Source: Fomitopsis serialis (lineage: Eukaryota > Basidiomycota > Agaricomycetes > Polyporales > Fomitopsidaceae). From it: DNA of 64,000 nt. Each line of letters begins with the position of its first letter. Position 1 is the stretch's first letter. The stretch is taken from contig NW_025954990.1 in NCBI RefSeq assembly GCF_022376445.1, positions 248,001-312,000 of the forward strand. Direction: 5' to 3'. A program made the position numbers and the translations under genes. The notes under the pieces were generated by a model that was not told the DNA's origin, ran no database searches, and was given only the letters and a program-made list of their open reading frames with translations. This document shows positions 43,686-57,643 of this stretch, one piece after another.

Positions 43686-44546
43686 CTATTGCACCTCTTT
43701 GACCAACTCCCTCATCTCGACATTGCGGAACAGGACCTTCTCAGGCCATCGTCCCTTCGCGAGTTCAATGGCGAACTTGCCCAGGTCCTCCGTCGGCGTA
43801 TATATAGAGGGTAGCAGAGTCTTTACCACGGGTGTCATAACAATGTCGAGTGCGCGGAACCACGCCGGACGCTGGTTCTTCCGGTCTTCGGGGTACTTCT
43901 TCGGCGGGAAGAAGTACGCTGGGCGAAAGATGCGTGCCTTCATACCCGGTGTAGAGGCGCACAACTCGGTGAGATCAGTCTCGGCGCGACCCTAGAAGAA
44001 GAATGGTCAAAGAAGTGAAAGTCGAGAATGAACACTCATAAGCGCACCTTGACCCTTGCCCACATCTGTACACTGGTCTCGGTCGGATCCGCGTTCTCTC
44101 CACTGATGAAGACGAATCTGAACGGATCGCCTTCCTTCCTGCCCTCGCCCACGCCTGCATCCTTCAGCGCATTAGCTGCGTTCAGCAGGTACCCATGCGT
44201 CATCTCCGTGTATTCCTTCTCGCTCATCCCTGCAACACTCCTGCCCAGCGCCCAGACGCACGCATCGTTCTGCGCAAGCTGCTTGGCGAGGTCCGGCGAG
44301 TACGAGAGAAAGTCGTCGTGTATGATGGTGGTCGTTTTTGCCGTGGCGTTAGGCGGAAGGACCGCCCAGGGAGGAATCGGTCGGCGGGAAAGGACGGTAA
44401 TATGGCTAACAGCAGGATCGACCAGGGCTGCGCGGTAGACTGCAAGACCAGCTGGATGGATTATGAAGTCAACACTGATGCGCGTTGACACCGAAAGCAA
44501 AACAATGCATACCTACACCAGTGACACCGGTCAAAAGGAGCTTCAT
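43686..44546 (-). CDS. Rossmann-fold NAD(P)-binding protein (atypical SDR/HTATIP2-like)
   Basis: Three exons are inferred. Exon 1 (44546-44513) is MKLLLTGVTGV; joined to AGLAVYRAALVD it gives the dinucleotide motif TGVTGVAG. The middle exon has ITVLSRRPIPPW, CVWALGRSVAGMSEKEYTEM and FRFVFISGENADP. After a CTTCTAG acceptor, GRAETDLTELCA leads to ARIFRPAYFFPPKKYPEDR and a C-terminal helix before the stop at 43686. Total about 245 residues. This is the layout of small fungal NAD(P)-dependent epimerase/dehydratase-like proteins related to Fmp52/HTATIP2, many of which sit at mitochondrial or ER membranes. The substrate is unknown. Confidence 0.75.
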
Positions 44547-45000
44547 CTGGATCGGTCTGTGGGGGACAGAGAATTGGAAAAGTGTGCAGGCATAAGTATG
44601 TCACATCGCGAGGTCTTATAGGATCCAGCACTCGTCCGTCCCGCCATGTCGCAAGTCCCGGGGCTGCGAGAACACTACGCGTCAGCCCGGCACGACAACC
44701 TGCTGCACGTACGTGGTCCTCCGCGGATCACTGGTGGGACCTCGGTCGGCGTTCAATGAAGCAGCAAATGAATAGCATGATGACAAAGGCCGCCCGGGTA
44801 GAACTGTCTGCATTTCCATCCAAAAAGTCGGACGTGAAGGTACGAGCAGAAGAGGCCCGGCAGGGCCCAGCGGTGCCGCCGTTGCCAGGGCTGTGTGACA
44901 GACACTGTGACGGCCAGTCAGTGTGACAGACGCGTTGGAGTCACGTGCCACGAAGTGGTTATAGCGCGCCCCCGAGAACGTTCGATCGACTGGGAGGGGC

Positions 45001-45021
45001 GTTGCGCGCAACGCGCAACGT
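45001..45021 (+). repeat. Left arm of 21-bp inverted repeat
   Basis: GTTGCGCGCAACGCGCAACG plus T is repeated exactly, inverted, at 45648-45668. The arm is itself rich in self-complementary GTTGCGCGCAAC. Confidence 0.8.
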
Positions 45022-45647
45022 GCAACGTGCAACAGTCACTTAGTCACGCTGTGACATGCACCCACTGCGGGTAAGTAACCTACTTATGTTGCCTACGAAC
45101 TAGTCCCGCCTCCGTGTGGCTATGACATTGGAAATGAAAATAAAGCTTCGGTTACAAACTGAGGAATAGAATGGTACTCTTAAATACAACAGGCTACTGT
45201 CAATGTGTCTTGTGTGTAGCCTTCGGTGACAGATGACTTGCCAAATAAGGACATGCGACGAGGCGCTGTGGCCACATCCCCATACAGTCCACTTGTGGTG
45301 AGCCTGTTCAGTTTGAAGATATTGAGTGGTTGGAATGTGTGCTATTTCCTACGCAAGAAAGGCCTTGCATGGCGTTTTCCCGGCCAAGTTGCAATCGCGG
45401 CCACCGAGCGAATCGCGATGCATTGCCCGAGAAATTACATAAGCGACATGTGGCGCGTTGAGTCACAGTGCGAATCACTCCCAGCTCTGCAGACTGAGGT
45501 CGTATTAGCTCTTATTCTAGGCCTGTATATATCTAGCTGGAGCGAAGTGCGAAGTGGTCTGGTGTTATTTTTGCCAATATGTATACACCAACTGTCCCGT
45601 AACCCCTTGTCCCGCCCGACGAGGCAAGCCACACCGTGACTTGCGTG

Positions 45648-45668
45648 ACGTTGCGCGTTGCGCGCAAC
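45648..45668 (-). repeat. Right arm of 21-bp inverted repeat
   Basis: This is the inverted partner of 45001-45021. It lies 122 bp before the CTP synthase start. The ~630 bp between the arms hold no recognisable gene. Weak extended similarity around GTCAC/GTGAC follows both arms inwards. Confidence 0.8.
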
Positions 45669-45790
45669 GCGTTGCACGCAACGGCTCTCCCCGTGGATCG
45701 GACTTTCTGGCGCCCCCGCACCGCAAATTTCTGCTGCAGACTTCTCCTCTGCAGAGTCTGCACGGCGACGAGCACGACGACGAGCGAACC

Positions 45791-48154
<2,364 letters not shown>

Positions 48155-48620
48155 TGCCATGGACGATTCACATACGGTTGGGTTGGGGTTGAATGTATAG
48201 GCCGCGTAGACTTTGTTGTGCTACTGCAATTCGTCGAATGTTAGAAAGTATGATAGACATCGCATTGTCAGATACTCCATGCATGTATGTTCTCTATTAG
48301 CCATATTAAAATAATATCAGTTCCACCAGCCCCACTCAATTAGATTTGCCACACGTCGGCTGCGCGCCCGCTTGTACGGAGCCCTACTCACTGCATGTCC
48401 TCCTCGTTGTTCGTCCGGATAAGTTCCATGCACTCTGAGTCTGTTCCCGTCACGAGTGCTCACGCAACCGACTATGGGCGACATCGAATGCATACGTCGA
48501 ATATGTGGCACAATAATGAACGCTACTCCTGGTTAGGCAGGCTATAGAAGACTAGCAGCGGCGGACTTGGACGCGGGCCACTCTCTCACCGACATCTCTC
48601 AGCTCCCCACGCACGCAGAT
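48155..48620. other. Intergenic promoter of the sterol dehydrogenase gene
   Basis: No gene recognised; AT-rich 3' flank of CTP synthase and leader of the next gene. Confidence 0.4.
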
Positions 48621-50248
48621 ATGGGTGCGACGGTCTGGCTGGTCGTGGGCGGCCTGCTTTTGCTCGTCCTGTACATACGTCTCAACGACGCGAAGCTAGG
48701 CCGCATACCCCCAGAGGCAGCCGTGTTGTCTCCAAAGCGGTGGACGCCGGAAGAGGTCCGACGCACCGTGGACGAGCTTGCTGCATCGCCGGCATCTCTG
48801 CTGAACGAGAAGCTCCCACCCAAGACCGGGAGACGGTATATCATAACGGGCGGGGTGAGCACGACGCAATCTAGTATCATTTCCTTTGCGATCTTATACG
48901 GATGTGGGGACAGGCAGGCTTCCTGGGAGGATGGATTGTCCTACACCTCCTGGCACGCGGAGAGGATCCCCGACGCATCCGCGTCCTGGACATTCGCCGG
49001 CCGATTCGCAAGGATCTGCTAGAGGGAGCTGCGACGGAGGTGGACTTCGTCCAGGCGGACGTGTCCGATGCAAAGGCTGTCCAGGCTGCCTTCGAGAAAC
49101 CATGGCCGCCCGCGCAATCTGACGTTCCCGGTGAACCGCAGCCTGAGATAACCGTGTTCCACACCGCAGCAACCATCCGTTTTTTCGAACGGCATCCCGA
49201 ATTGCTCCACCTTTCCGAGAGGGTGAACGTGCTCGGGACGCAGAACGTCCTGGATGCGGCGCGACGCGTCGGCGCCTCATCCTTCGTTTACACCTCTTCC
49301 GGCTCCATCTCTGTGCACAGCAGTCGATTCTTCCTCTGGCCATGGGAGAAGGAGCCAAGGTACTTTACGCAAGTTGCCAACGACGACGACGCCATCATCC
49401 CCAAACGGCACGAGGACTTCTTCTCCAACTACGCCGTCTCGAAATACAACGCTGAGCGCGTCGTCCGTGCGGCGGACAAGTCGCCTTCAGGCAAGGGCGT
49501 TCTACGCACGGGCTGCATACGCCCGGGGAACGGGATCTACGGTCCCGGTGGCGACCTGCTGGTCGGGGTGTACCTAGTCAAGAGGACGAACCCTACGTGG
49601 ATCCCGAACATCATCCAGTCTTTCATCTACGTCGAGAACTGCTCCCTCGCCCATCTCTGCTACGAAGCCCGGCTCATCGAGCTCCAGAACGGCGGGACGA
49701 ACCCAGACGTCGGCGGCCAGGCATTCTGCGTCGCGGACGCTGGGCCGCCCGCGACGTACGGCGACGTGTATGACGCCCTCACGCAACTAACTAATGGCAC
49801 CTGCGTCTTCCCGAAGCTGTCGTGCTCGACCATGCTCGGGATCGCGCACTTGGTGGAGCGGTACAGCCTCTTCCGACACTTCCTCGCGCAGTCGCCACTC
49901 GCGGCGCTCACAAAGCTCATCCCGCGGGTCAGCGGTGACATCACCTTCTTACAACCTTCAATGTTTGCCTTGACCGGCATCCACCTCATCTTCGACGACT
50001 CGCGCGCACGATCGCCGCCCGAGAAAGGCGGTCTGGGCTACGAAGGGAGGATCACTACCTTGGAGGGTGTCTGCAAGGTCACCTTGGAGCATCAGAAGGA
50101 TAATGGAAAAGGATGGGAGCGAGTCGTTGCGGGTCATAAAGAGGAAGGTCATGGCTTCGGCCTGGCGAGGGCTGAGAAGGGCGTGGAGGAAGTCATCGAG
50201 AAAGTCGCAAACGGCGTCGGAGTGGACCCGAAGAAGGTATTATCGTAG
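48621..50248 (+). CDS. 3-beta-HSD-family sterol dehydrogenase (Erg26-like)
   Basis: Exon 1 48621-48854 and exon 2 48914-50248 (59-bp intron, in phase) give 522 residues. It starts MGATVWLVVGGLLLLVLYIR, one membrane anchor. After the join comes the NAD motif TGGAGFLGGWIVLH, then DIRRPIRKD, VFHTAATIRFFERHP, and the catalytic NYAVSKYNAE with RPGNGIYGPGGD. This is the 3-beta-hydroxysteroid dehydrogenase/isomerase family. In fungi the ER enzyme Erg26 oxidises and decarboxylates C4-carboxysterols in ergosterol synthesis. The N-terminal anchor and long tail differ from Erg26 itself, so the protein could be a paralogue acting on another sterol. The ATG at 48621 is the first in frame. Confidence 0.82.
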
Positions 50249-50569
50249 GCCGGCCTCAGCCAGCAATTGTAGAGATCAGAATGTTGCGACTTTGGTAGAT
50301 GCAACGGACAGAACGGGTAGACATGTCCTCGACGGATTCGCACTGACAACGTTAATACCCTGCTTATTGATATCCCTCTCATGTAGCCCATCCTTACGAG
50401 ATGCCATGGCATCGGTCATGCAGAAATTAAATATACATTTGAGAAAGCACTGACATACCAGGCACAACGATATCAACACAGAACAGAGCCAGAATTGAGT
50501 AGTATCCTGGATAGATCAACGCGCAAGATGCCATAGACCAAACCTATACAATACCTAGCACGTCAATCA

Positions 50570-52176
50570 TCAGGCAGGAGGGGGTGGTGGCGGTGCGCCA
50601 TCGCCTGGGGGTTGTGTGCCAGGAGCAGACGGACTACCAGCCGTGGCTCCCGCGTACCCTTGTTGTGCGTAGTACTGCGCATATTGCTGCTGCTGCCATG
50701 CGATGAACTCGGGTGAGTTGACGTCGTAGCCATACGCAGCCCTACGTACAATCGTCAGTATACCGATTTGTGCTGGGGTAATGTAGCTGCCAGACGTACC
50801 AGTATGCTTTGTATGCGTCCATGTCGCCAGCGCTCGGGGCTGCAGCTGCAGCTGCCGCATGACCATCCTGGCTCATCGATGAAGGTGCGCTGCCCTCCGG
50901 CGGCGCACCGGGGGGAGGGGGTGGTTGCTCGCCGGGAGGTGGAGGCGGGGGAGCGGCACCTGGTTGCGGTGGAGCATATCCCTATAATATCACGACGTTA
51001 GCAATCCACACAGGAATGGTACATGCCCGGATCCAAGTAGAGATCAGATCAGTGGAACGAGGGTCGCTGTGCCTGAAAGACCGCACGCAGGCAGATGAAG
51101 ATGAATGAGCAAAGTATACATACTCCGTAGCTGTAGGCGGCGTACTGCAGTTGGGCTTGATGGAGCTCCATTTGCTGTTGCTGCACGACGGTCTTGACCT
51201 TGGCATGCTCCTCACGAACGACTTCTAGCAAGTCTTCGGTGAGCACCTTTGCCCGCTGCACTTGACCTTCGTCGGGGCCACTGTATCCAAGTAAGCGAGC
51301 TGAAAAAAAGGTTGTTCATAAAGGACCTACGTTACGTGGATGTACATAGGCTCGTCGTGTTCGTGTCCGGTATCCTGATCCACGAAGCCGGAGCCAATGC
51401 CCTTGATTTGCACACGAGTATTTGTTTCTTGTTGAATGTATTTCACGAACATACCCTATGGAGGACAAATCACAAGGAGCTCGCAGTGAGTCTCGGGCTG
51501 CAACTCACCTGGGGCCCAACCACCTTTGCCCTGACGTTGAAGTTACGTATACTATCAATACCGACAGGGATCTTCTCTTCAGGCCATTTCCGCTGCAAGA
51601 ATATGAGGAGCCGATCCAATTACTTGCCATGAAAACACTCACACGTTCCCTCGTGCGGTCCTTCTTGTCCTCCACCAGCGAACCCATGTCCATGGCAATG
51701 AGCTCGTTGACCTTGTCGATGGCCTTCTGCAACATCTCCTGTGACGTCGCCGATATATGGAGGTACAACGGAGGGTCTCTTTCCGTGGCCTTGGAACGGT
51801 CAGGGTACCATACACCCTTCGTACTGACCGAAGCTCCGGTGTCCTCATTGATCTAACAGGAAGACGTCGTAAAAGGCCAACGGCAGGTCCTCGCGAGCGT
51901 ACTCACCTGCGTCTGCGTCGAGCCCTTCGTCAAGAGGTACCGGTTCCGCACGTCATTGATGTCAATGTCGTGAATGAAATCTCCGTCGTGCGGGTCTTTC
52001 CCGCCTGGCAGTCCTCCGCTGCCCGAACCAGCAAACTGTGCGGCGATTTTTGCAGCGATAGCGGCGGCCGCGGCGGCTGCCTCAGAGGCGGTCTTGCCAT
52101 CTTCCTGCTTCACCGCCTTCGTGGGGGTGTCATCCTCTTCCGGAGCAGCCTGGTCCCACTTGCGCTTCGAGGACAT
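50570..52176 (-). CDS. KH-domain RNA-binding protein (KHDC4/BLOM7-like)
   Basis: The start at 52176 gives MSSKRKWDQAAPEEDDTP, a poly-Ala helix and DINDVRNRYLLTKGSTQTQ. The next exon gives INEDTGASVSTKGVWYPD and DPPLYLHISATSQEMLQKAI. Further exons carry a KH-type RNA-binding part (VGIDSIRNFNVRAKVVG, MFVKYIQQETNTRVQIKGI, EPMYIHVTGPDEGQVQ), a Gln-rich coiled segment, and a Pro-rich tail with AAYGYDVNSPEFIAWQQQQY ending at 50570. The order is that of animal KHDC4 (BLOM7), a spliceosome-associated protein. The nuclear role in splicing is by homology. It is convergent with the sterol dehydrogenase gene, with about 320 bp between stops. Confidence 0.82.
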
Positions 52177-52862
52177 TGTCGAAGTTGAGGGTGAGTGTAG
52201 TGTGACACTGTGAGTGTCGTGGTCGTCCGGTGATTGTGGCGAGCGCACCAGTAAGCGATATTTCTCACGGTAAGAATCGCTTGTTGAACGTTGAACGTTG
52301 AACCTTCTCTCGCCGCCTTCTACTACAAAGCGGTTAGTAGACGTTGGTCCTCGTATTCACCACAGGCGGCGTACAACGTTTCCTCTCCACAGCTAGTGTG
52401 TACGTACTTTATACGGTACACAGTTCAAGCCGGGGTTCTGACGATTCAACGGCAGCGCACGGTCGACAATGAAGATAATACGGCATCCCCTCGCAGTTAT
52501 ACTACGCGGATTGGTCGCGGTTGATTTGCGACTTTGCACATGCGTGTTTACGGTCAAAGCGCAAGTCACATAGTGTTATAGGTGTGACTCAACCTGATGA
52601 ATGTCACGTACATCCATGCGCCAATGCATATGCTCACTAGAATCTACTGCTGGATACCCTTCAATACCCTGGCTTCCTGTCCAACGCGCTCACACAAGGC
52701 AAATGTATGGCATATGATATACTTGTATTGATTTACATGTCATAACTACATCGCATACCTCAGCGAACCAAAGTATGGACCAGGTCAGTGACATAGTCTG
52801 CTTGTCTTTTTACCAGCCCGTTCGCTAGCCAGTCTGTGCGCCAGCCAGTCTATTCGCCCACC
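52177..52862. other. Intergenic with small GTTGAAC repeat
   Basis: Three tandem GTTGAAC-type heptamers lie at about 52282-52303. The following ~70 bp resemble sequence at 57928-57985, which has the same heptamers. No gene was recognised. Confidence 0.4.
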
Positions 52863-53440
52863 CGCCCATTCGCCCAGAAGATGCCGAAGCAGATACCCTT
52901 CTGGTCCTCGGCCGGGTGCGCCAACATGAACGAGCCCTGGGCCGTCCAGGGCAATCCGGCGCAGACACCGGAGATCGCGCCCGCCGCGATCATGAAGCTG
53001 CCTGCATCAGGGTCAAGATTGATGGCGCTGTGGACAGTTCATCTGGCCGGTCGGTCAGTGACGCGGGGAGGACGCACAGGTAAGAGCCGATGTACACGGC
53101 ATAGCCGCTGCTCCCAATGAGAAGCGTGAGGCGCGGACCAACGACGTTGTTGATCGAGCTAGAGGATCGCGGTAAGCACCCAGCGACGCGAGTACAGGGC
53201 GTCGGCGCACGCACCCGGAAAAGAAAGCAGTGAAGGGGAAGGTCGCGTAGAGGATACCGTTGGAGTTGGTGCTGATGGTGCTGCTGATCTGACCGCTGCC
53301 GCAAAGGTCGTTGAAGAGACCCGGACCCATGAAGCAGACGAAGCCGAGGAAGAAGACCTGCCCATTCGTCCGCCTGCTCATCAGTTGGCCAACCCACCAC
53401 ACCAGCAATGAGAGGTGTTCCGCAAAACTAATTGCTCCAT
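52863..53440 (-). pseudogene. UNC93/DUF895-type MFS transporter relic
   Basis: Minus-strand pieces in several frames follow the family order: QVFFLGFVCFMGPGLFNDL, then GILYATFPFTAFFSG, then SINNVVGPRLTLLIGSSGYA and VYIGSYLCVLP. After another shift come GSFMIAAGAISGVCAGLPW, TAQGSFMLAHPAEDQKGI and CFGIFWA. Shifts near 53205-53170 and 53010-53030 break the frame. The match ends near 52870 in simple sequence, and its 5' side runs into a G-rich block. Only about 170 of the usual ~450 residues remain. Confidence 0.75.
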
Positions 53441-54030
53441 CCAGGGCACAAACAAAGGCGGTGTTGCGGGGTCACGAGTAAGCGGGCGAGAGGGGATGTG
53501 AGTGGGAGTGGAATAAGTGGGTGAATAACTGGGCAGGCGAATGGGAGTGCGGGTGAGAGACATCACGGGCGAGAGAAAGCGCGAGCAGGCCTGCAGGCAG
53601 ACGGCTGGGCGGGAGTATGGGCGAGAGAGCGGGGGCGAGAGTTAGAGAGCGCTGACGTGTGGGCAAACAGGCGAGCGGACGAGTGGGCGAGAAGGCAAAA
53701 AGGCGAGTGTGGTGTGCAAGGACAGGTTGGGTTTGGCAGGCGAGCAATTGGGCGGGTACGCCAGCGAGCGAGTTAGCCGGCAGACGAGGGAGCTGGCAGA
53801 AGATTCAATGCGCGGGCGAGTGCGCAAGATAGCGAGAACGACGGTGGGTGGGAAAAAGTGAGTGGGCGACCGAGCACGCAGGCGTTTGAGCTAGCAAGGG
53901 CAAGCTGGCAAGAATGGGCGAGCGCGAGAGGGCGGGCGAACCACATACACGTGCACCAAGCCTGAGACGAGGCGGGCAGCGCGAGCTAGCAAGAAGAGTT
54001 TGAGAAGAGTGGACAGGCGGACAACCTAGC
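53441..54030 (-). repeat. G-rich (C/T-rich on the minus strand) minisatellite block
   Basis: Units such as GGGCGAGCG, GGCGAGAG and GCAGGCGG repeat irregularly. Read on the minus strand they are the same CTCGCCCG-type units as in the other three blocks, on the strand that is sense for the adjacent MFS relic. Confidence 0.75.
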
Positions 54031-54060
54031 GAGACGGTGAGTAGGCAGGCCAACAGTAAT

Positions 54061-54243
54061 GAGATGAGCTCAGCCTGGTTGGATGCCTATCAACGTTACG
54101 AACATCTTTCTTCCGTTGAACTTGCATATCGACTCGTCGCAGTACAGATGGTCGCTACGCTACTCGCGATGGTACATACCGTATACAATGCGTGGGAAAC
54201 GCGCTGCGCTCTGGCGCTAATGCAATTGTCAAAGCGCAAATGA
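54061..54243 (+). CDS. Possible small membrane peptide
   Basis: An ATG frame of about 60 codons reads MSSAWLDAYQRYEHLSSVEL, then LVAVQMVATLLAMVHTVY and ends LSKRK. One hydrophobic helix with a basic end is visible. There is no homologue in the window and no promoter evidence, so it may be a chance frame. Confidence 0.25.
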   Translation, partial: EMSSAWLDAYQRYEHLSSVELAYRLVAVQMVATLLAMVHTVYNAWETRCALALMQLSKRK

Positions 54244-54484
54244 ACCGCGACCAATCCGCGTACGATACGCAGTAGCACCCTCCGAGTATTGTGGCCCCGA
54301 CATTAGCTATCAAGTAAGCCGTGTCTGATCATGCATATGCCTCCAGTTAGTCTGACCGACACTTTGCTAACACAGGGACACCAAGCGATTTGCCCCTACT
54401 CGAAATCTGACTCGACCGATGCACCTGTGAGTAGTTAGGACTTACTGTAAGCAACAGCATTCAGACCTTACCTCATTCATTCAG

Positions 54485-55856
54485 GGATCATATGTCGCCT
54501 CGCCGCCTGACACTGCTGCGAACGCCCATGCTCCGCTACTCCTGGCAGAGCTTTGGGATCATGTCATCGACCACTTGTGGGATGATCCCTCAGCTCTCCG
54601 AGCGTGTAGCCTGACCTGCTGGGCGTGGGTCCCAGAGACACGCCATCATCTCTTTGCGAAGGTCCTGTTTCTCTCCAAACACAAGTGCCTGCGCTTCCAG
54701 GATGCGCTCGAGAAGTCCGAGCTCGTGGGAACGAGCATCCACGAGTACGTGAAAAGCGTCGTGATCGTCGGCATCGGCCTGCCACTATGCAGACTCGGTG
54801 CGTTCGATAATGGTAACGCGATGTTACTGCGAGACATCTTTAGTCGGCTGCGTCGCGTCCAATCTTTGGATCTGAACGCAGTCGATATCGATGCCAGCCT
54901 TCCATCGCAATTCGCGGATCTGGACGCGGAACTTCTCCCCTTCTCTGACCTCTTCCCATTCCCTGAGCTTAGGGAACTACGTCTCTCCTCGGTGATATTC
55001 AACTCTCGGAATGATATCATGCGGCTTCTAGCGGTGTTTCCTCGATTGTGCCGTCTCACCGCAAGTGAGTTGCTTTGGCAGGGTCGGGGAACCAACGGCA
55101 CACCGCTGGGCCCGGCTGAGCGCGAGAGCGTGCCCCGTATGTTGATCAATCTCAAGGCACTGTGGATTTCCACCTCTATGAGAAGATCGTGGAGCGGACA
55201 GCGTATAAAGCGATCTTTCGCGACCGCCGATTGGGCCACGTATGTTGCAGACTACAGGCGCCTCGTTCTGCAGTTGCTGCATGACACTGCACCCACTGTC
55301 GAGCAGTTGTGTATCACCACCGCCGATTGTGAGTCCGTCACTGTCTCTCGTACACGACTCGTGTCTGAGTAACCGCCTCGTAGCCTTGGCAGAAGTTGAC
55401 AGCCGTCTGTATACCTGTGTGCGGGATGTGAAGCTGCTCTTTCGAAACCTAGATTCACGATCACATCTGCCTTTCTCCGCTGCGGCCCCTACCTTCCTCT
55501 CCCGACTCGCAAGTCGTGATTTGACCGTTCTCACGCTATGCTTCCAGGTCTCCATGACCTGGACGAACACAAATTGGTCGCTCGTAGACTGGCCAGCAAT
55601 CGACGACGTTCTCGTGCGCCTCCACCGGCAGAACACGGACTTCAAGGTCATATTCCGGATCACTTGCGTAGTGGGAAATCAGCCGACCTTGTTGGGGCGT
55701 TGCGCGTCAAGCGCAGACGTAGCAAAGGGACTGACCGACTTCTTGCCAAGTGCTACGGGTACACATGTGCGCGTCGGTGTCTCTGCCTACAGTATGACGG
55801 GCCCTGTTTTCTACATTTCGCCAAGTGGGGAACTTTTAGATGAGCATAGTATTTGA
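54485..55856 (+). CDS. F-box protein, copy 1 (5' end damaged or mis-read)
   Basis: The main exon (54485-55328) encodes an F-box: ELWDHVIDHLWDDPSALRAC then SLTCWAWVPETRHHLF. A leucine-rich region follows (VSFRELRL-like LRELRLSSVIF). A 55-bp GTGAGT...CGTAG intron (55329-55383) joins in phase to SLAEVDSRLY and a C-terminal part ending GPVFYISPSGELLDEHSI. F-box proteins recruit targets to SCF ubiquitin ligases. The paralogue at 58298 has a 20-nt first exon starting MTQSMHL. Here the matching ATG is CTG, and the exon join is out of phase by one base, so no intact start is visible. Confidence 0.7.
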
Positions 55857-56044
55857 TATGTATACGGTTGTGGGTCAAGGAACAAGAGAAGTGTGCGGTG
55901 TCTCTGTACCTGTAGTAATCGAGTTTATGAATTACGAATCCAACATGCCAGTCGCAATGTTTTCAGTACTGACTATGTACCATGCATCTTCGTGGTTCTT
56001 GTGATCCAGTGCTCTTGTTGTTCGAAGCATCACACATTTCAGTG

Positions 56045-56230
56045 TTCGACGTGCAGCTCGTAGCCCCTCCTATCGCTTTACATATTCGCCCACACACCCC
56101 GCACCCGCCTTGCTGATCCGGAAGAGGGCACGAACACGATTGATGACTTCTTCGGCACGGAGCTCACCAAGAGCATGCGCCGCACAGAAGCGAAGTGGGC
56201 GAAGCGCTGTCTGCGTTCGTCGGGCTCATC
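56045..56230 (+). pseudogene. PPPY-protein relic with internal deletion
   Basis: Translation gives FDVQLVAPPIAL, TPRTRLADPEEGTNTIDDFFG, then directly ELTKSMRRTEAKWAKRC. In the intact genes at 17.7 and 41.2 kb these two parts are separated by the PPPY region and the first helix. No start or stop context remains. Its place and orientation relative to RDDN copy 6 mirror those of the intact PPPY gene next to RDDN copy 5. Confidence 0.75.
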
Positions 56231-56422
56231 GTGCCAGCATGCGTCAACCTCAACAATATCATACTCTCTATCAAAGTGTGGTTTCCGTGGGCGGAGTCTT
56301 GACATGATTCGTACTGTAACACGCAAAACCGAGTACCTCGTAGGATGAGATTCATGAGGGGGAAGTACACCTGAAAGCTCAGACAGCATGATGATACAGC
56401 CCGACAGCGTGCTAGTGAAAGC

Positions 56423-57477
56423 TCATCGGAGGTCAGCAAGCCTAATCGGCCCATCGTCCTCCAACAATCCCGGGAATCTTTCCCTCAGGACCGCAGCCAC
56501 CGCGCGTTTGTTTTGAATGTGCATAGGCAGTGTCAACTGCTGGAAGTGGATCAGAAGGACTACACTCACGCCCATCCACGCCGCTGAAGACCACATCGCC
56601 AGCGGCGGCTTGAAGAGCAACGGCTGGCAGACAAAGACCACGAAGGTAGCAAAAGCGCCCGTCCACATGAAGTACTGTCGCATTATAAGTTAGCTGAGGA
56701 CATGCCGTTTGTTATGGGCAGAAATGGGACGTACCGACTGTTTGACGAGCTCCGCTGCCCCTCCAAAAGCGACGGTTGTCCTGTCGATGTCGCACTGTGA
56801 AACATTGCGCCGACGCAAGCTGTCCTCCAAGCTCGCACGCATAAGTTCCATGGTGATTGAGGACGTCCATAAGGTCGCCGCCGCAGTGCCGATCCTCTCC
56901 CCGAAGCCGACATGCTCTTCTGCGCCGCATGATCCTGGTGGCAGTGAGCATCCGAACAAACCGCTCATGTTGCCTGATTCAACGCACCTGCTGAGCCTGT
57001 GCTTTCCCTTGCGCCCCGAGTGAATACACTCAAAATGACTGGGTATTTATAACCATGTGCAATAAGCACTTGGGCTCGCGTTATGATTCGGAATGCCTCG
57101 TCCGTCTGCACCGCTCTCGTATGCTGTTGCTGACGCGCAGCTGCGTATGCCAGCAGCCCGACTAAAGCACTGTCCTCAAGAGAGCCGACGACATTTTCTT
57201 TGACGCTCCATTTGGCTTGAGCGAATGTGGATGTGGCAAACCGCGGGATACGACGCGCGACGAGCGGGCTCAGCGAAGAAACCGCTAAGAACGAGCCTGC
57301 TACGCAGAGCGGCAGCCAAATGTGCTTGTTGTCGTCGCGCTGGACGAGGGACGGCGCGATGAGCTCCATATGCATCGCTCGTGTCATGAACAGCGTACTT
57401 ACCAGATAACGGCCTACTAAGCGGTTGTAGGTCGTAGGTCCGAGTCGTCCGGGCGGTGATCGACATTCGTCTGGCAT
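56423..57477 (-). CDS. RDDN-family membrane protein, copy 6 (intact orphan)
   Basis: Exons 57477-57403, 57339-56988, 56934-56735, 56674-56423 are in phase (292 residues). Exon 1 is identical in sequence pattern to copy 5 (MPDECRSPPGRLGPTTYNRL). Exon 2 begins RDDNKHIWLPLCVAGSFLAV with LVARRIPRFATSTFAQAKWS. Exon 3 has GERIGTAAATLWTSSITME and DRTTVAFGGAAELVKQS. Exon 4 has helices in YFMWTGAFATFVVFVCQPLL and WMGVSVVLLIHFQ, then MHIQNKRAVAAVLRERFPGL and the end IRLADLR. Four hydrophobic helices, no known domain. With copy 5 it is the best-preserved member and the reference for the family. Confidence 0.78.
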
Positions 57478-57623
57478 CGTACGTTCACCCTGCAGCTGTT
57501 GAGTAAACCCGGTTGTCTATGCTCGAGGGGAGACAGGACGACGAAAGGATTCGCATGAGAGGTTTTAGACTCGAGGACAAGTACTGTGTGTCTGCGAATA
57601 AGGCCATGGCTTCTCCGACAAGA

Positions 57624-57643
57624 TCGAGCCGAAGGGACACGCC
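57624..57643 (-). promoter_or_regulatory. Shared RDDN upstream element (copy 6)
   Basis: On the minus strand GGCGTGTCCCTTCGGCTCGA lies 147 bp before the copy 6 ATG, the same distance as in copy 5. The conserved CGGGTTTACTCAACAGCTG block (near 57492-57512) lies between. Confidence 0.5.

Noticed and set aside
48894..49358. Minus-strand Arg-rich frame
   Set aside because: Complement of the sterol dehydrogenase exon with a Rossmann motif on the plus strand.
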